64,000 nt of DNA from Liriodendron chinense (GCA_003013855.2 PVNU02002803.1:62001-126000); one strand, 5' to 3'. Counted from the stretch's first letter, positions 21,691-32,554 are shown. The notes: generated by a model not told the origin, from the letters alone. Numbers and translations are program-made.

Positions 21691-21754
21691 GGTACACATA
21701 TGCGCGGCCCCTACCTGCCACAAATTATGATGTTCACTCTCCTAACCGTTAGTC

Positions 21755-23400
21755 CAAAATCTCACACAAATCATAATCCTGTCACACAATGCAATCCAAC
21801 ATCTTCTACACGTATGTGGGACGCATTTCCAAAGATCACCTCTTGGGCACGTCAATCCCTTCCCATCTCGCCATCAGCTCAACAATGAGGGACCTAGATT
21901 TGTTTTACCCTACCCGACCTCAGTAGTCGGAATATATCACCCTACACCCGGCACATGACGGTGGGTAGGCTCGTCACACCTCTTCCCTTCCCAGTCACAA
22001 CAATGAAAGCGACTATTGCACCGACCCTACTATGCTCACCCCCACCTGATACACGACAGAAGAGGACACAATTGGCCAGTCGTAACGGGTTCATTAGAGA
22101 ATAGGTGTCTCTAATATCGGGATTTAAGCCCGGGGTGACAATAGTGCATCCTTTGCATACTTCCCCATAATATGAGCAACATGGCCATCCCAAGGCCTCA
22201 ACAAATATCATCTCCAACTAGCCACCATGTAGCCATCATACAAATCATACCATCAATCACAAACCATACTAGCCTATTTCCATTGGCCCACCACTTACAG
22301 AATTGTGGCCCATGAAAAATGTACACAAAACATGCCCCAACTCCTCTAGATCTCGTCCAGGTATACAGACCAATGTGAGGGCCCAAATAGCCATACTGAC
22401 CGACAAGAGAGCCCCAAACATTGTATATGTCCATACATCTCTGGATCTTATCCAGTCATACGGACTAACACGAGGGCCCAAATATCAAGATGTGATCATG
22501 CATTCGTGCCATGGGTGCACATGAAATCAACCATATAGCAGTCTATTATAAATTCACTATAAAATGCCGAATGAATTAGACTACCATGCTAGGGTTCATT
22601 TTCAACATTTACAAAATGGATACTTAATAGTATACCCACAACTCATAGCCCATAGTCCATGGGGATGTCCATTTGGACCATTGAACTTATTTTGATATGG
22701 GCCGAATCATGGCCTTAATACCTATAAGCAATGGGCCTTAACTTGGGCCAACTAAGGTTCAGTCATCAATTTATAACTGGTCTTATGAGACCTACGTTGT
22801 GAATAAGCTACACATTTTATGCCATCTCAATCATGTATTGGCTAGACGACACATATCATCAACATTGTGTGTACGCACCATCATTCTTCACCACACATCA
22901 CATGCCATCATACTTCTACCATACATCATATGCCATCATGCCTCCACCATATATCACATGCCATTGTACATCCGCCATGCATCACATGCCATCATACTTC
23001 TACCATACGTCATATGCCATCATACATCCAACATGTATCACATGCCCTTATGGGCTTTACTTACAATTGTGCCAATGGGCCAAGTAGGCTAGCAAACTAG
23101 CAGTCATCAAGACACCCTTTGCTTGACCATGGAAATGGGATGGCTTAGCCTCTCATCCTACAACTACTTCTTAAGGCCCAACAATCTTTGTGAATACTTA
23201 ACAAACGGGCGCCAAAGCTCGCGTAGCATGCACACATATAAAGTGCATATGCTATCATGGCATACAAGTGTTCACATGTATCATCATTATCATAGCCATC
23301 ATTCAACATCAAATTTATCATCATAAATTATATCACACAACCATGTGTGTTTTCATCATGCAAGTGCATGGAGTGTAATAGCATACAAGGACTCACATGC
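21755..23400 (-). repeat. Right arm of the large inverted duplication
   Basis: It is the reverse complement of the C2 LTR body at 16830-20246 without the nested LTR A. Beyond 23400 (to about 23880) the sequence is not found in the left arm; it is rich in ATC/CAT triplets and has a (TTA)n run at 23558-23610. About 1.5 kb of right arm faces the left arm across a 1.5-kb loop, so a read-through transcript could fold into a long hairpin. Confidence 0.7.
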
Positions 23401-23557
23401 ATCATATATAATTTTCATGGCCATCATTAAAATTATCGTCATTCGTGTCTTAGGTATTATAGGCACATGGCCATCATCATGCATATGGTTCCTAGTGCAC
23501 ACATCATCATCATCTATAGTATCATCATCTAGGATATAATTACCCAACATAGCATGG

Positions 23558-23560
23558 TTG

Positions 23561-23610
<50 letters not shown>
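23558..23610. repeat. (TTG)/(TTA)n microsatellite
   Basis: A run of TTA triplets beginning with three TTG triplets. The poly-Leu chance frame over it is not a gene. Confidence 0.95.
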
Positions 23611-23611
<1 letters not shown>

Positions 23612-23952
23612 CACCATCATGACTATCCACATGCATATCATCATCGTCATATCATTACAAGCATGCATTCTATCATCAACTCATCTACCATTGTCCTCAC
23701 CATCACAACCAAGTATGTTCCACATAAGCAACTTCCTACTTATCATCATTAGTTACTTAGCTATTTCCAAAGCAATGCTATCATATCCACCATTAATTAA
23801 ATCATCACCATCAACATCTCAACCATTCCAAGCTGATCACTCACTTCCTCTTGAGACGGTGTTTTAAAACACCACCTAGATGTTAACAATGCAGATATCA
23901 TAGAAGTCGTCATGCTAGAAGAGGCCTACGTAGAACCCATAGAGGAAGTTTA

Positions 23953-24530
23953 TGTTGGAATTGGTGACTCAAATCTATGTTGAGAGAAGACTACCGATCG
24001 ATCGACCAGGGTTGGTCGATCAATCGCAATTTCAAATCTTTGCACAGCAAGCACTCTAGACAGTTTTGTGGTCCGGCGATCAATTGACCAAGTTGGCTGA
24101 TCGATCGACCGGGGCCGTTGATCAATCGATCAATCAATCAACAGCGGTGTAAACTAGCATTGTTTAAGTCAGTTTTGTTTAAGTTTGTTTCTAATTCTAT
24201 TTTATTGCTATATAAGCGGGTGTAAACGAGAAGTAGGTATCCTAAATTGGCAAGGAGGGATTAAGAGGGTTCTAGGGTGAGAGAAAATGCTTTGAGGGCT
24301 TGGGATTTCTCTTGTGGGGCTTAGATCTAGGGTATTTGTATTTCTTCATGCTCTTGTAACTTTGATATCATTGTGGATTCGCTTTGTGCCATGGTTTGTT
24401 ACTCGTGAAGGTTTTTTCCACGTTACTCTACGTGATTGATTGCGTGTGGGTGTGATTGAATTGTGTTACTCATTTGATTCTATTCTCTGTGTTTTGGTTT
24501 GCTTTCGCTGTGGGATGGTTTTCCCCAATA
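23953..24530 (+). mobile_element. 5' LTR of gag-only copia element, copy 1 (family E)
   Basis: 578 bp, TGTTGGAATTGG to TTCCCCAATA (terminal CA decayed to TA). U3 carries a cluster of CGATCGATCGACC / GGTCGATCAATCG motifs (about 23993-24150), followed by TATATAA (24209-24215). It differs from the 3' LTR by many substitutions and a few deletions, so the insertion is old. Confidence 0.85.
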
Positions 24531-24548
24531 AGTGGTATCAGAGCTATC
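24531..24548 (+). promoter_or_regulatory. Primer binding site (initiator Met tRNA)
   Basis: AGTGGTATCAGAGCTATC starts right after the LTR. TGGTATCAGAGC is complementary to the 3' end of plant initiator methionine tRNA, the usual primer of copia elements. Confidence 0.85.
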
Positions 24549-24569
24549 ATTGGGTGGTTGCAGAATTCA

Positions 24570-25320
24570 GAATCTAAGGAGAGTAGCATAACAACTAGAA
24601 CACAGTTCGACATAAAGAAGTTCTCCGGCAAAAATAACTATGAATTATAGAAGGTGAAGATCGAATCCCTCCTAGTCCAGCAAGGGGTTGAAGAAGCTCT
24701 TGGGAAGCGACCTGAGGCTATAAAAGAGGATGGGTGGAAGAAGCTCGACAAGAAGGCCAGAACCTCGATCCTATTGTGCCTCACGGATGATGTCCTCCAT
24801 CATGTCATGAAGGAGAATACATCGGCTGATACAATGGCTAAGCTAGAGAAAGTGTATGCTAAAAATCTCTAGAGAACCAGATGTATCTGTTGATGCAGTT
24901 GTCACCTTAAGGATGGTGGAGGGGACAGATGTGGAGGACCACATTAGCACGTTTAATCGACTGGTTTACAAGTTAGTGGAGATAAATGAGCTGATGAAGG
25001 ATGAATATCAAGCATGCATCCTGTTGAATCATCTTTCAGATTCATATGAGTCATTTAGGGACTCTTTGTGCGCAGGGAGGGAGATGATTAATGTTGAGAC
25101 TGTTAACTCAGCCCTCCAGTCGAGGGCGATGAGAAAGAAAAGTGATGACGTGGATTCTCGTTCTTCCTCAAAAGCGCTAATTATGAGGGGGGGAAACTTT
25201 GAGCACGATGGGGGATATTCTAGATCGAAATCTAAAGCCAAGGGCAAAGGGAAGTCCAAGGTGTAGTGCTGGAATTGCAGACAGGAAAGCCACATGAAGT
25301 GGGATTGTCAGAATCCCAAG
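24570..25320 (+). pseudogene. Copia gag with CCHC zinc knuckle
   Basis: Open parts read 'FDIKKFSGKNNYEL', 'VKIESLLVQQGVEEALG' and 'KARTSILLCLTDDVLHHVM' (UBN2/Retrotran_gag type), then, after a shift near 24870, 'VEDHISTFNRLVYKL', 'DSYESFRDSLCAGRE' and a Lys/Ser-rich tail. A stop at 25264-25266 precedes the knuckle CWNCRQESHMKWDC (about 25270-25311), a perfect C-x2-C-x4-H-x4-C. The Trp codon expected after NYEL is a TAG. Gag would package RNA into virus-like particles. Confidence 0.8.
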
Positions 25321-25443
25321 ACAAAGCAAGAGAAGTCAAAAAAATTCTTCTAGGGAAGTGCATACCACAGGTTACAAAGAGGACGATTGTGATGTCTGTG
25401 ATGTGTTGACGGTATCCTATAAGGAGTCTCTCTATGAAAAGAG

Positions 25444-25890
25444 TGGATCTTGGATTTAGGTGCATCATATCATGTTTGTCCTGACCGGAGTTCATTCATG
25501 ACATACAGAGTGTATGATGGTGGATCAGTGTTTCTGACAGACGATTACGCCTGCAAGGTTGTTGGTATTGGAACGGTGCACATTAGGATGTTCAATTGGA
25601 TCGAACGAGTCCTGAAAGATGTGAGGCACGTCCCTATGTTAAGAAAAAATGTGATCTCTCTTGGTGCACTCAAGGCGACAGGGTGAAGGTTCATCGGCTA
25701 CGATCGTTATTGTAAAGTGATAAAGGGGCACTCATGTGGATGAAGGCACGGAGGTGTGGCCATCTTTACAAGTTGATCGGGAGCACTATTCATGGTGGAA
25801 CTGCGGGATTGATAGCGGAATCCATGGTTGCTCGTATGTGGCAAGTGCCCAAGGGCCACATGAGAAGAACGACAAGAGGCATGAAGGTGT
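25444..25890 (+). pseudogene. Copia aspartic protease and GAG-pre-integrase stub
   Basis: A 78-codon open part reads 'LDLGASYHVCPDRSSF' with 'GIGTVHIRMF' and 'DVRHVPMLRKNVISLG', the standard copia protease. The catalytic Asp-Ser-Gly is Asp-Leu-Gly here. Beyond a stop, 'GHLYKLIGSTIHGGTA' and a 'GHM..RGMK' remnant represent the GAG-pre-integrase region. Integrase then should follow but does not. Confidence 0.75.
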
Positions 25891-26011
25891 GAGGATAGAG
25901 TCAATGGAGTCACGAGAAGCGATGGAGCTATGATGAAGACGAAGTAGAGATGAAGAATGGGTGATTGAGTATGGCAAGGTACAACATGAAGATTTTCGTC
26001 ATGGTGGAGAT
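25891..26011 (+). other. 3' tail and polypurine tract of gag-only copia copy 1
   Basis: From about 25891 the sequence ('aggatagagtcaatg', 'gcgaagtag' variants, 'acatgaag') matches the reverse complement of 61045-61180 in copy 2. It ends with the purine tract ATGGTGGAGAT (26001-26011) before the LTR start TGTTAGAATTGG. Confidence 0.7.
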
Positions 26012-26550
26012 TGTTAGAATTGGTTACTCAAATTTATGTTGAGACAAGGCCACCGATCGATTGATCAATCGCAACTCTGGACAGTTTTGCAGTCGGGCGA
26101 TCAATTGACCAGGTTGACCAATCAATCGACCAGGGTCGTCAATCAATCTACGGAGGTGCGAACTTGCATTGTTTAAGTCGGTTTTGCATAAGTTTGTTTC
26201 TAATTCTATTTTATTGCTATATAAGTGGGTGTAAATGAGATTTAGGTATCCTATATTAGCAAGGAAGGATTAAGAGGGTTCTAGGGTGAGAGAAAAAGCT
26301 TTAAGGCCTTGAGATTTCTCTTGTGGGGCTTAGATCCGGGGTATTTTTGTTTCTTCATGCTCTTATAACTTTTGATATCGTAGTGGATTCGCTTTGTCCC
26401 ATGGTTTTTTACTCGTGGGGGGTTTTCCACATTAAAACGGATTATCTCTACATGGTTGATTGTGTGTGGGTATGATTGCCTTGTGTTGCTCGTTTGATTC
26501 TATTATCTGTGATTTGGTTTGCTTCTGCTGCGGGCCGATTTTTCCCAACA
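26012..26550 (+). mobile_element. 3' LTR of gag-only copia element, copy 1 (family E)
   Basis: 539 bp, TGTTAGAATTGG to TTCCCAACA. The dyad cluster (about 26054-26150) and TATATAA (26218-26224) are in the same order as in the 5' LTR; part of the cluster is deleted. Confidence 0.85.
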
Positions 26551-26763
26551 ATTTCATACTTCCAATTACATGATAGGCAGGCGTAGTCCCAACATGTATT
26601 TGTTCTTTTATCTCTTTTGAATAATTGTTTAGAGTATTTAAACAATTAGTTGATTATAGACATGTATATTAAGACACTAAACTGCACTTCTGAAATTATA
26701 AGTCAACACCTAGGATGTCGAGGACCGAGTATGTACTCAACCTCTGAAATTCGGGGTGTTACA
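26551..26763 (+). mobile_element. gypsy 1 3' LTR, terminal segment
   Basis: Ends 'gaaattcggggtgttaca', the inverted counterpart of the LTR start TGTAACACCCC at 11003. The stretch 23881-23952, just before the copia element, probably belongs to the same LTR. The sequence following at 26764 (GAATG...) is no longer element-like. Confidence 0.6.
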
Positions 26764-26949
26764 GAATGTATAAATAGATTGAATGCTAAATGTTTGATTT
26801 ATTGCTCACACTTGATATATATATTTCACATCATAGACTAGTCTTTTCTTATATATGCAATTTTTACTTAAGTTAGGCTGTGAACTTGTACCAACATCAC
26901 CTTGTTAATGTGGTTTGAATTTATTTACTTTGAAATTTTTGAAACGTCC
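26764..26949. other. Unassigned AT-rich DNA
   Basis: No open frame, repeat or known element is visible. This is probably host DNA between gypsy 1 and gypsy 3. Confidence 0.5.
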
Positions 26950-26954
26950 TATCC

Positions 26955-27093
26955 TAATGAGGACATGAGGCCCGTTAGAGTGTACCCTCGCAGGAGGCGA
27001 GTGACACCCGTATCTCTATGGGTTGATGATGAGTCGAGATCGTACTTGAAGACTTAAGGAGCAATGAAGACCTTACACATGGTTCAGGACATT
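26955..27093 (+). repeat. Duplicated internal 3' end of gypsy 3
   Basis: 'tgaggacat(g/c)agg', 'gagtgtacc', 'gtatct(c/t)tatgg(g/c)ttgatgatga' and 'aagacctta cacatg' recur at 30093-30231 before the second LTR. This piece stands upstream of the first LTR, where host DNA would be expected. Confidence 0.8.
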
Positions 27094-28033
27094 TGAGAAG
27101 GCCCCACTATGAGAAGACATGTGTAAGAGGAACACGAGAAGTGTTGTAGAAGAAAAGCAGAAAATTCAGATTCCCGACGGCTTCCAGACAAATTCTCAAC
27201 GATTTTGAGCCGTCGGCATAAAAGTAGAAAATTCATATTCCCGACGGCTTCCTGACAGATTACCGACGCTTCTGGGCCATCGGCATTGTCAAGTGCTTGA
27301 CCCCTATTCAAAGGGCACCCGAAATTCATCTGATTTATTAGTTTTATTCGTTGGACTATTTTGGGAGATGGTGGGCGCCCAACCAATGGTCATCGGGTGC
27401 CCAATAACCCGATGGACAATCTTTTTTCTAGTTTCGTTTTGCATTTTTATTATTAAACAAGGGTATTTCAGTCTTTTTTTAATTACAAATTATATAAGGG
27501 GCTAAGCCCTAAACCTACTTCATTATGCATTGTTTATGAATGAAAAGAGACTTTCTAGTGGCTCCTTCTCCCCTCTCTTGTGGATCTATTTTCCTCCCCC
27601 ATTCTCATTTCGTCTTCTTCTATTCTTAGATCTTTCTTCTCTAAGGTATTCTTCTCTTCTTCTTTCTTCAAAACCTTCTTTCACCTTCGCCATCAGCCCA
27701 TAACCTGAGAATTCACATTAAACACTTCTTTTCTCAGATTTTTGTGATTCCCTAACCCAAAAATCATCTGATTTCTTGGACTAGAGAATCCCATTGATTG
27801 ATTGGGCATGACCATGCAAGATTGGGAGGTCTTATTCCTCGTTGGATCCAATCCACACGTGATGTGAACCTTAGACAGCATGTTTTGTGATGATGGCCCA
27901 TCTACTGCATGTTTCCCATGTGTTTTTCTAAATTATGATGATATTAGGTTGTTTTACTTGACTTGATTACATTATTCCGTTGAATTTTACATGTTTCTCA
28001 TGCATGCATGTTAGATCAAGCTGTCTTGCATCA
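27094..28033 (+). mobile_element. gypsy 3 first LTR
   Basis: 940 bp, TGAGAAGGCCCC to TTGCATCA. U3 contains two diverged 65-70-bp repeats, each with a CCGACGGC...GCCGTCGG-type hairpin (27174-27216; 27241-27283). TATA box TATATAAG lies at 27491-27498. A degenerate Met-tRNA primer site (TTTAGTATCAGAGC, 28036-28049) follows. Confidence 0.8.
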
Positions 28034-28515
28034 AATTTAGTATCAGAGCTTAGGATCCTTACATGGTTAATTTAGATCAAGTTATCTGGAGCATAGGGCT
28101 TTCAAGTTTCTGAATTGCATGAGTCTAGATCAATCTAGACATTCTCATATTTGCATCTAACGTAGACTACAAGTCTAAATTTTTATATTTGTAATCTTCA
28201 TGCGATCTAAATCTGAATTTTCATATTTCTAGTGCATAATCCTGGTTTTTCAATATTTGCATCTATTAGAGACTTAAATCTGAAATTTTCATATTCATCT
28301 TACATTCATAATTTTAGATATTAATTTTCATATTCACATCTTAGTTGTCGTCAAATCTGAATTTTTCAAGTTCATGCATCATCGTAGGTTTAGAATCATA
28401 GCATCATATTATGAGTCATCCAGTCCATAGAGTCGTGTTGGGGTAAACCTAGGACTAGTCATTTGTTGTGTGCCCATTCGTTCTGGTCATGGTTTTGGGT
28501 TACACATCACCACCA

Positions 28516-29460
28516 TGAATCAAGATCAGATTTTGAAGGCTTTGACTACTCTATCCCGATGTCTGGATAATCTTGAGGACTAGACTAGAGTCATTTAGAA
28601 TCTCACCATACAATTAGAGACGTCCAATCAGGCTAGCATCGGCCATGGGGAATATGATCAATACAATGCCTTGGCTCAGGATAGAGTTGCCCCACCTTCC
28701 CGTCCAAAAAGAGAGCCCATATGGCCACCGCCCTGTGAAGTAGTCCAACCCATCATTAAGGAAATCTCAACTTCTGAGCAATTTGAGGAGTGTATAACAC
28801 CAATTGCATTTCCCTAGGAGCAAGATAATGCCTTGGTACATGGCGAGTTAGAAGGGTCAAACAAGTTATGTATGAAGAGGTTGAGTACATGCCTGAAATC
28901 GATAGTGAAGAAGAGGTAGAAATTGAGGCATCGCTCACCATTGTTGGGTATAAAGAAGTTGGTGATAGTGATGAAAAAGTCGAAGAGATTGAGACCACAC
29001 CACTTCTAGATGTCATGTATGACTTAATTGATGTAGAGCCCCAATCTAAGTCTCTTACCATAGTGAACAAAAATACATTTAAAAAAGAGGCTAGTGAGGA
29101 TATGATTGTAGACACCCACATGACTTGTGATATCCCACTAGATGGTTTACTAAATGGATTTCCACCCAAGCGGGACATTCAACATGCAATCGATATTGTC
29201 CCTAGGTCAGTTTTGTAAAGCTTTCCCCCATACCAAGTGAACCTCACAGAACATGCAGAAATGAAGAAGCAATTTGATAAACTTATCAAGGAAGAATTTA
29301 CTCAGGAAAGTTTGAGTTAGAGTTTTGTATCGTGTGTCATGCCTGCCCTTTACCCTTCTAATAACAATGGCACATGGTGCACATGTGGGCACATTCTGGC
29401 TGTCTAAAAAGTATCGGTCAAGTGTCAGTTCACCTTGTGGCGTATTCACGTCATGGTGGA
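28516..29460 (+). pseudogene. gypsy 3 gag and RT start
   Basis: A start at 28516 reads 'MNQDQILKALTTLSRCLDNLE' with an early stop. A 116-codon acidic frame (28868-29218) leads into 'GFPPKRDIQHAIDI', the block just before gypsy RT. Then comes 'KKQFDKLIKEEFTQESLS' with stops, and 'MPAL' with a damaged KKDG region. The protease cannot be recognised. Confidence 0.6.
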
Positions 29461-30231
29461 TATGATGGCCGGAGCCCCTACCCTGCATCTGGATGACATG
29501 TTGAGCATAGTGACCAATACCAAGATCTGCTCAAAACTTGGCATCAAAAGTGAGTGTTCGCACGTGTTGGGATACGTGAACATTACTCTTATTTGTAACA
29601 CTTATAATGAGAAATATCTTTATCAGTTAGAGCAGGTCCATGGGATACGAAAGAATGAGAAATTACGTATTACCCACAAGAAGAGTCTTTTTTATAAAGT
29701 TATTTATTTTCATAGGGTTGTTATTTCCATAGGGTTTTTATTTCGAGTCCATTGCTTTACGAGAGAGTCTCTTAGTTTCATTTATGTTTGTCTCCTATAA
29801 ACCATCAAAGTCAGCCGATGAATTTGCTCGTCACATTCATGAGTTCATTTATATATTTAAAAGCGGATAAATGTAAGCGATGAAAGTTATAAACATTCAG
29901 TTGTCTTGCATCATAAAATTCAAGAATTCAACGAGGGCGATTATGTAATGGTACAGATAAGTTCAAAGCAGTTTCCTCAGGATGCCGCTAGAAAATTACA
30001 TGTGCAGGAGGTTAGTGATGCCCGTATCTTGTTAGAGAGGCACAGGAGTTTTATCTTGCCGGAGTCGAGCTCTTCTCAGCCGAGGGGAGTTGATGAGGAC
30101 ATCAGGCTCATGAGAGTGTACCAGCACAGGAGGCTAGTGATGCCCGTATCTTTATGGCTTGATGATGAACCAAGATCGTACTTCAAGACTTGAGGAGCAA
30201 TGAAGACCTTACACATGTAGTTCGAGAAATT
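29461..30231 (+). pseudogene. gypsy 3 RT remnant, deletion and integrase C-terminal piece
   Basis: 'VDMMAGAPTLHLDDML' (about 29457-29505) marks RT. Palm, RNase H and most of integrase are missing. From about 29810 the frame reads 'KSADEFARHIHEF' and later 'EGDYVMVQISSKQFPQ' with 'ARKLHVQE', the C-terminal block of gypsy integrase. A 95-codon open part (29906-30193) continues into the 3' end. Confidence 0.65.
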
Positions 30232-31185
30232 TGAGAAGGCCCCACTATGGGAAGACATGTGTAAGAGGAACACGGAGAGTGTTGTAGAAGAAAAAAAGAA
30301 AATTCATATTCCCGACAACTTCTCGATAGATTCCTAATGCTTCTGGGCTGTCGGCAGAAAAGCAGAAAATTCATATTCCTGACGGCTTCCCGATAGATTC
30401 CCGACGCTTCTAGGCCATCGGCATTGGCGGTGCCCAACCACTATTCAGAGGGCACCTGAAATTCATCTTATTTATTAGTTTTATTCTCTGGACTATTTTG
30501 GGAGGTGGCGGGCGCCCAACCAATGGTCACCGCTCGCCGGACAACCCGACAGATAATTTTTTTTCTAGTTTCATTTTGCGTTTCTATTGTTGGTCAGGGG
30601 TGTCTTTTTTTTAATTATGAATTATATAAGGGGCTGAGCCCTAAACCTACTTCATTATGCATTGTTTATGAAAAGAAAAGAAACCTTTTGGTGGCTCCTT
30701 CTCTCATCTCTTGTGGATCTCTCTTCCTCCCCCATTCTCATCTTTTCTTCTTCTATTCACAGATCTTTCTTCTCTAAGGTATTCTTCTCTTCTTCTTCTT
30801 TCTTATAAACCTTCTTTCACCTTCTCCATTGGCCCATAACTTGAGAATTCAAATTAAACACTTTTTTCTTTGATTTATTTTATTCCTTAGACCATAAATC
30901 ACCTAATTTCCTGGACTAGAGAATCTTGTTGATGGATTGGGTTGATTGATTGATTGGGCATGACCATGCAATATCAGGAGGTCCTATTCCTCACCGGATC
31001 CAATCCACACATGATTTGAACCTTGTACAGCGTGTTTTGTGATGATGGTCCATCTATTGCATGTTTCCCATGTGTTTTTCTGAATTATGATGATGTTAAG
31101 CTGTTTTACTTGACTTGATTACATTATTCCGCTGAATTTTACATGTTTCTCTTGCATGCATGTTAGATTAGGTTGTCCTACGTCA
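30232..31185 (+). mobile_element. gypsy 3 second LTR
   Basis: 954 bp, TGAGAAGGCCCC to CCTACGTCA, with the same order as the first LTR: CCGAC/GTCGG hairpin units near 30310-30425 and TATATAA at 30623-30629. It is followed by TATCC (31186-31190). Confidence 0.85.
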
Positions 31186-31190
31186 TATCC

Positions 31191-32215
31191 TCTAAGTTTC
31201 TGACACAAGGAATTTCAGTTTTTTAGACTAGTTTTCATTCTCCTAAATCCTAAAACGAAAATAAAAATAAAAGAAGAAGAAGTTAAAAATGTCCTTCACC
31301 GAGCACTTGGGAAGATCAGAAAAAATAGGATATGTGACCTGAGGACGTGTATAGTATCCTTGGTTCCTCAGTTCATATCAGTTTTCCTGTAGTTTGATGA
31401 TCCAAAAAGTTGACTTGATGGGCCCGCTGTAGATGAGTTGTGCCTGAAAATATCTTGGTGGGTAATCCTAATGTTAATGTTGGTGTCTTGCAAGTCGACA
31501 GTTCAGAGAGAGAGAAAAAAAACATGCGAAGAAAGGCCAAAGATTGGATGGTTAGGATCTTCCGATGGGAAGAGTTTCAGATGACTGGATCACAAAAGAT
31601 GGGCCAAATTGCATAATCTGAGGACCTAGGGACATTACATATTCTCATGTCAGGGATCTTATAGTTCCTCTGAAAGGCATCCAATTTCATAGGTTTTTGG
31701 CTGATCCCTTGATATGGTTAAATAGAAATAGCATGGTATTTGATTGGTGTTAGTATAAACTAAGAAGCCTTCTTCCTTAGAAGCAAAAAAGATGTAAACC
31801 AGGCTTGGGCTTTTATACAATTATAATTATGTAAAGAAAATTCCACCCCTTCACTGAATTTTGGGCTGTTTGATGCTCTCCTCTTATTTGAAAATGAACC
31901 AAAATGGTTATCGCTAAATATAGAAATTGTTGATGCCACATGTTTTCAGATTTTCAGTCCATAGATTGATGAGTTAGCTAGGAATGACCTATCAAGGAGA
32001 TTTTTCGGGGCACAATCCATCCATTGTGGGGCCTGTCGTATGAATAGTCTAAATCACTAAATTAGGGGCCTTGCTTTTACAAACTATGAACCTGAGGAAA
32101 CCATACTCATGACATAATTTTCCTTCAACTTGCATGTCATATATATCCATTATCATTGTAATTTATCCATAAATGACTTCTCGAGTTCTGATTTTTGTGT
32201 TACTGTTTGAAACGG
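31191..32215 (+). other. Non-coding DNA upstream of the GDI pseudogene
   Basis: AT-rich with no usable frame. The first GDI exon(s), which carry the dinucleotide-fold start, were looked for and not found here. It is likely intron or flank of the pseudogene. Confidence 0.4.
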
Positions 32216-32267
32216 GTTCTTCATATGGATAGGAATGACTACTATGGAGGAGAGTCAACCTCGCTTA

Positions 32268-32554
32268 GGGCCTGTTTGGATCGTAAGTTGCTTAAGATAA
32301 GTTACTTATGCCACAAGTAGCTTATCTTAGTTTCTACTTATTAAGAAAATAAGTATGTTTGGTAAACAACATACTTATCAGCTTTTCCTCTCTTTCATCT
32401 CTCCAAAAAAGTTAAAAAGCTAAAAAAATATTAGCTGAAGTGATTATGTACTTTTTAAGTAAAAAAGCTACTTATTACTAATCATAAACCAAACTTACTT
32501 ATCTATTGCTATGAGTAGAAAAGGTAACTTATTTGGTAGTATCCAAACAGGCCC
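32268..32554. mobile_element. Tourist-like (PIF/Harbinger) MITE in a GDI exon
   Basis: 287 bp with inverted ends GGGCCTGTTTGGAT and its complement ATCCAAACAGGCCC, flanked by TTA (32265-32267 and 32555-32557), the target typical of PIF/Harbinger. The interior is palindromic ('aagttgcttaagataagttac' type tracts). It splits the codons for the 'TSL|NLTQ' part of the exon. Confidence 0.92.

Larger units (their letters stand above)
23953..26550 (+). mobile_element. Gag-only copia-type element (TR-GAG-like), copy 1
   Basis: Two LTRs (23953-24530 and 26012-26550), a Met-tRNA primer site, copia gag with zinc knuckle, a protease, and a stub of the GAG-pre-integrase region. The sequence then passes directly to a short 3' tail and polypurine tract. 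Integrase, RT and RNase H are absent. The same junction is seen in the copy at 60436-62425, so the missing part is a family trait. Flanks GTTTA (23948-23952) and ATTTC (26551-26555) share only the central TTT, so the target duplication is decayed or lost. It lies inside the 3' LTR of gypsy 1. Confidence 0.8.
3906..26763 (+). mobile_element. Ty3/gypsy chromovirus-like retrotransposon (gypsy 1), shredded by nested insertions
   Basis: In order on the plus strand: gag (3906-4330), protease (4326-4760), RT (4840-5103 and 6503-6900), RNase H (about 7140-7311 and 9207-9480), integrase (about 9640-10640), chromodomain-like tail (10637-10990), polypurine tract (10992-11002), and a 3' LTR starting TGTAACACCCC at 11003 and most likely ending GGGGTGTTACA at 26763. 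Domain order (RT before integrase) is that of Ty3/gypsy, and motif wording is closest to the Tekay/Del chromovirus type. Stops and frameshifts occur throughout, so it is dead. The 5' LTR and start of gag lie outside the window. Confidence 0.8.
26955..31185 (+). mobile_element. Internally deleted Ty3/gypsy element with extra internal piece (gypsy 3)
   Basis: Order: 26955-27093 (copy of the internal 3' end), LTR (27094-28033), primer site, gag, start of RT, deletion, integrase C-terminal piece, internal 3' end (to 30231), LTR (30232-31185). TATCC stands at both outer edges (26950-26954 and 31186-31190), so the unit looks like a single insertion although its left edge lies in an internal domain. 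Coding parts are broken. Confidence 0.65.

Noticed and set aside
22799..23092. Three overlapping His/Tyr/Ile-rich frames of 77-97 codons
   Set aside because: They lie in tandem CAT/ATC-type short repeats ('ccatacatcatatgccatcat' type units of about 30 bp) in the right inverted arm; different frames give similar patterns, as expected for a repeat.
23948..26555. Target duplication around gag-only copia copy 1
   Set aside because: GTTTA and ATTTC match at only three central positions. This could be a decayed duplicate or chance, so it was not counted as proof of insertion.
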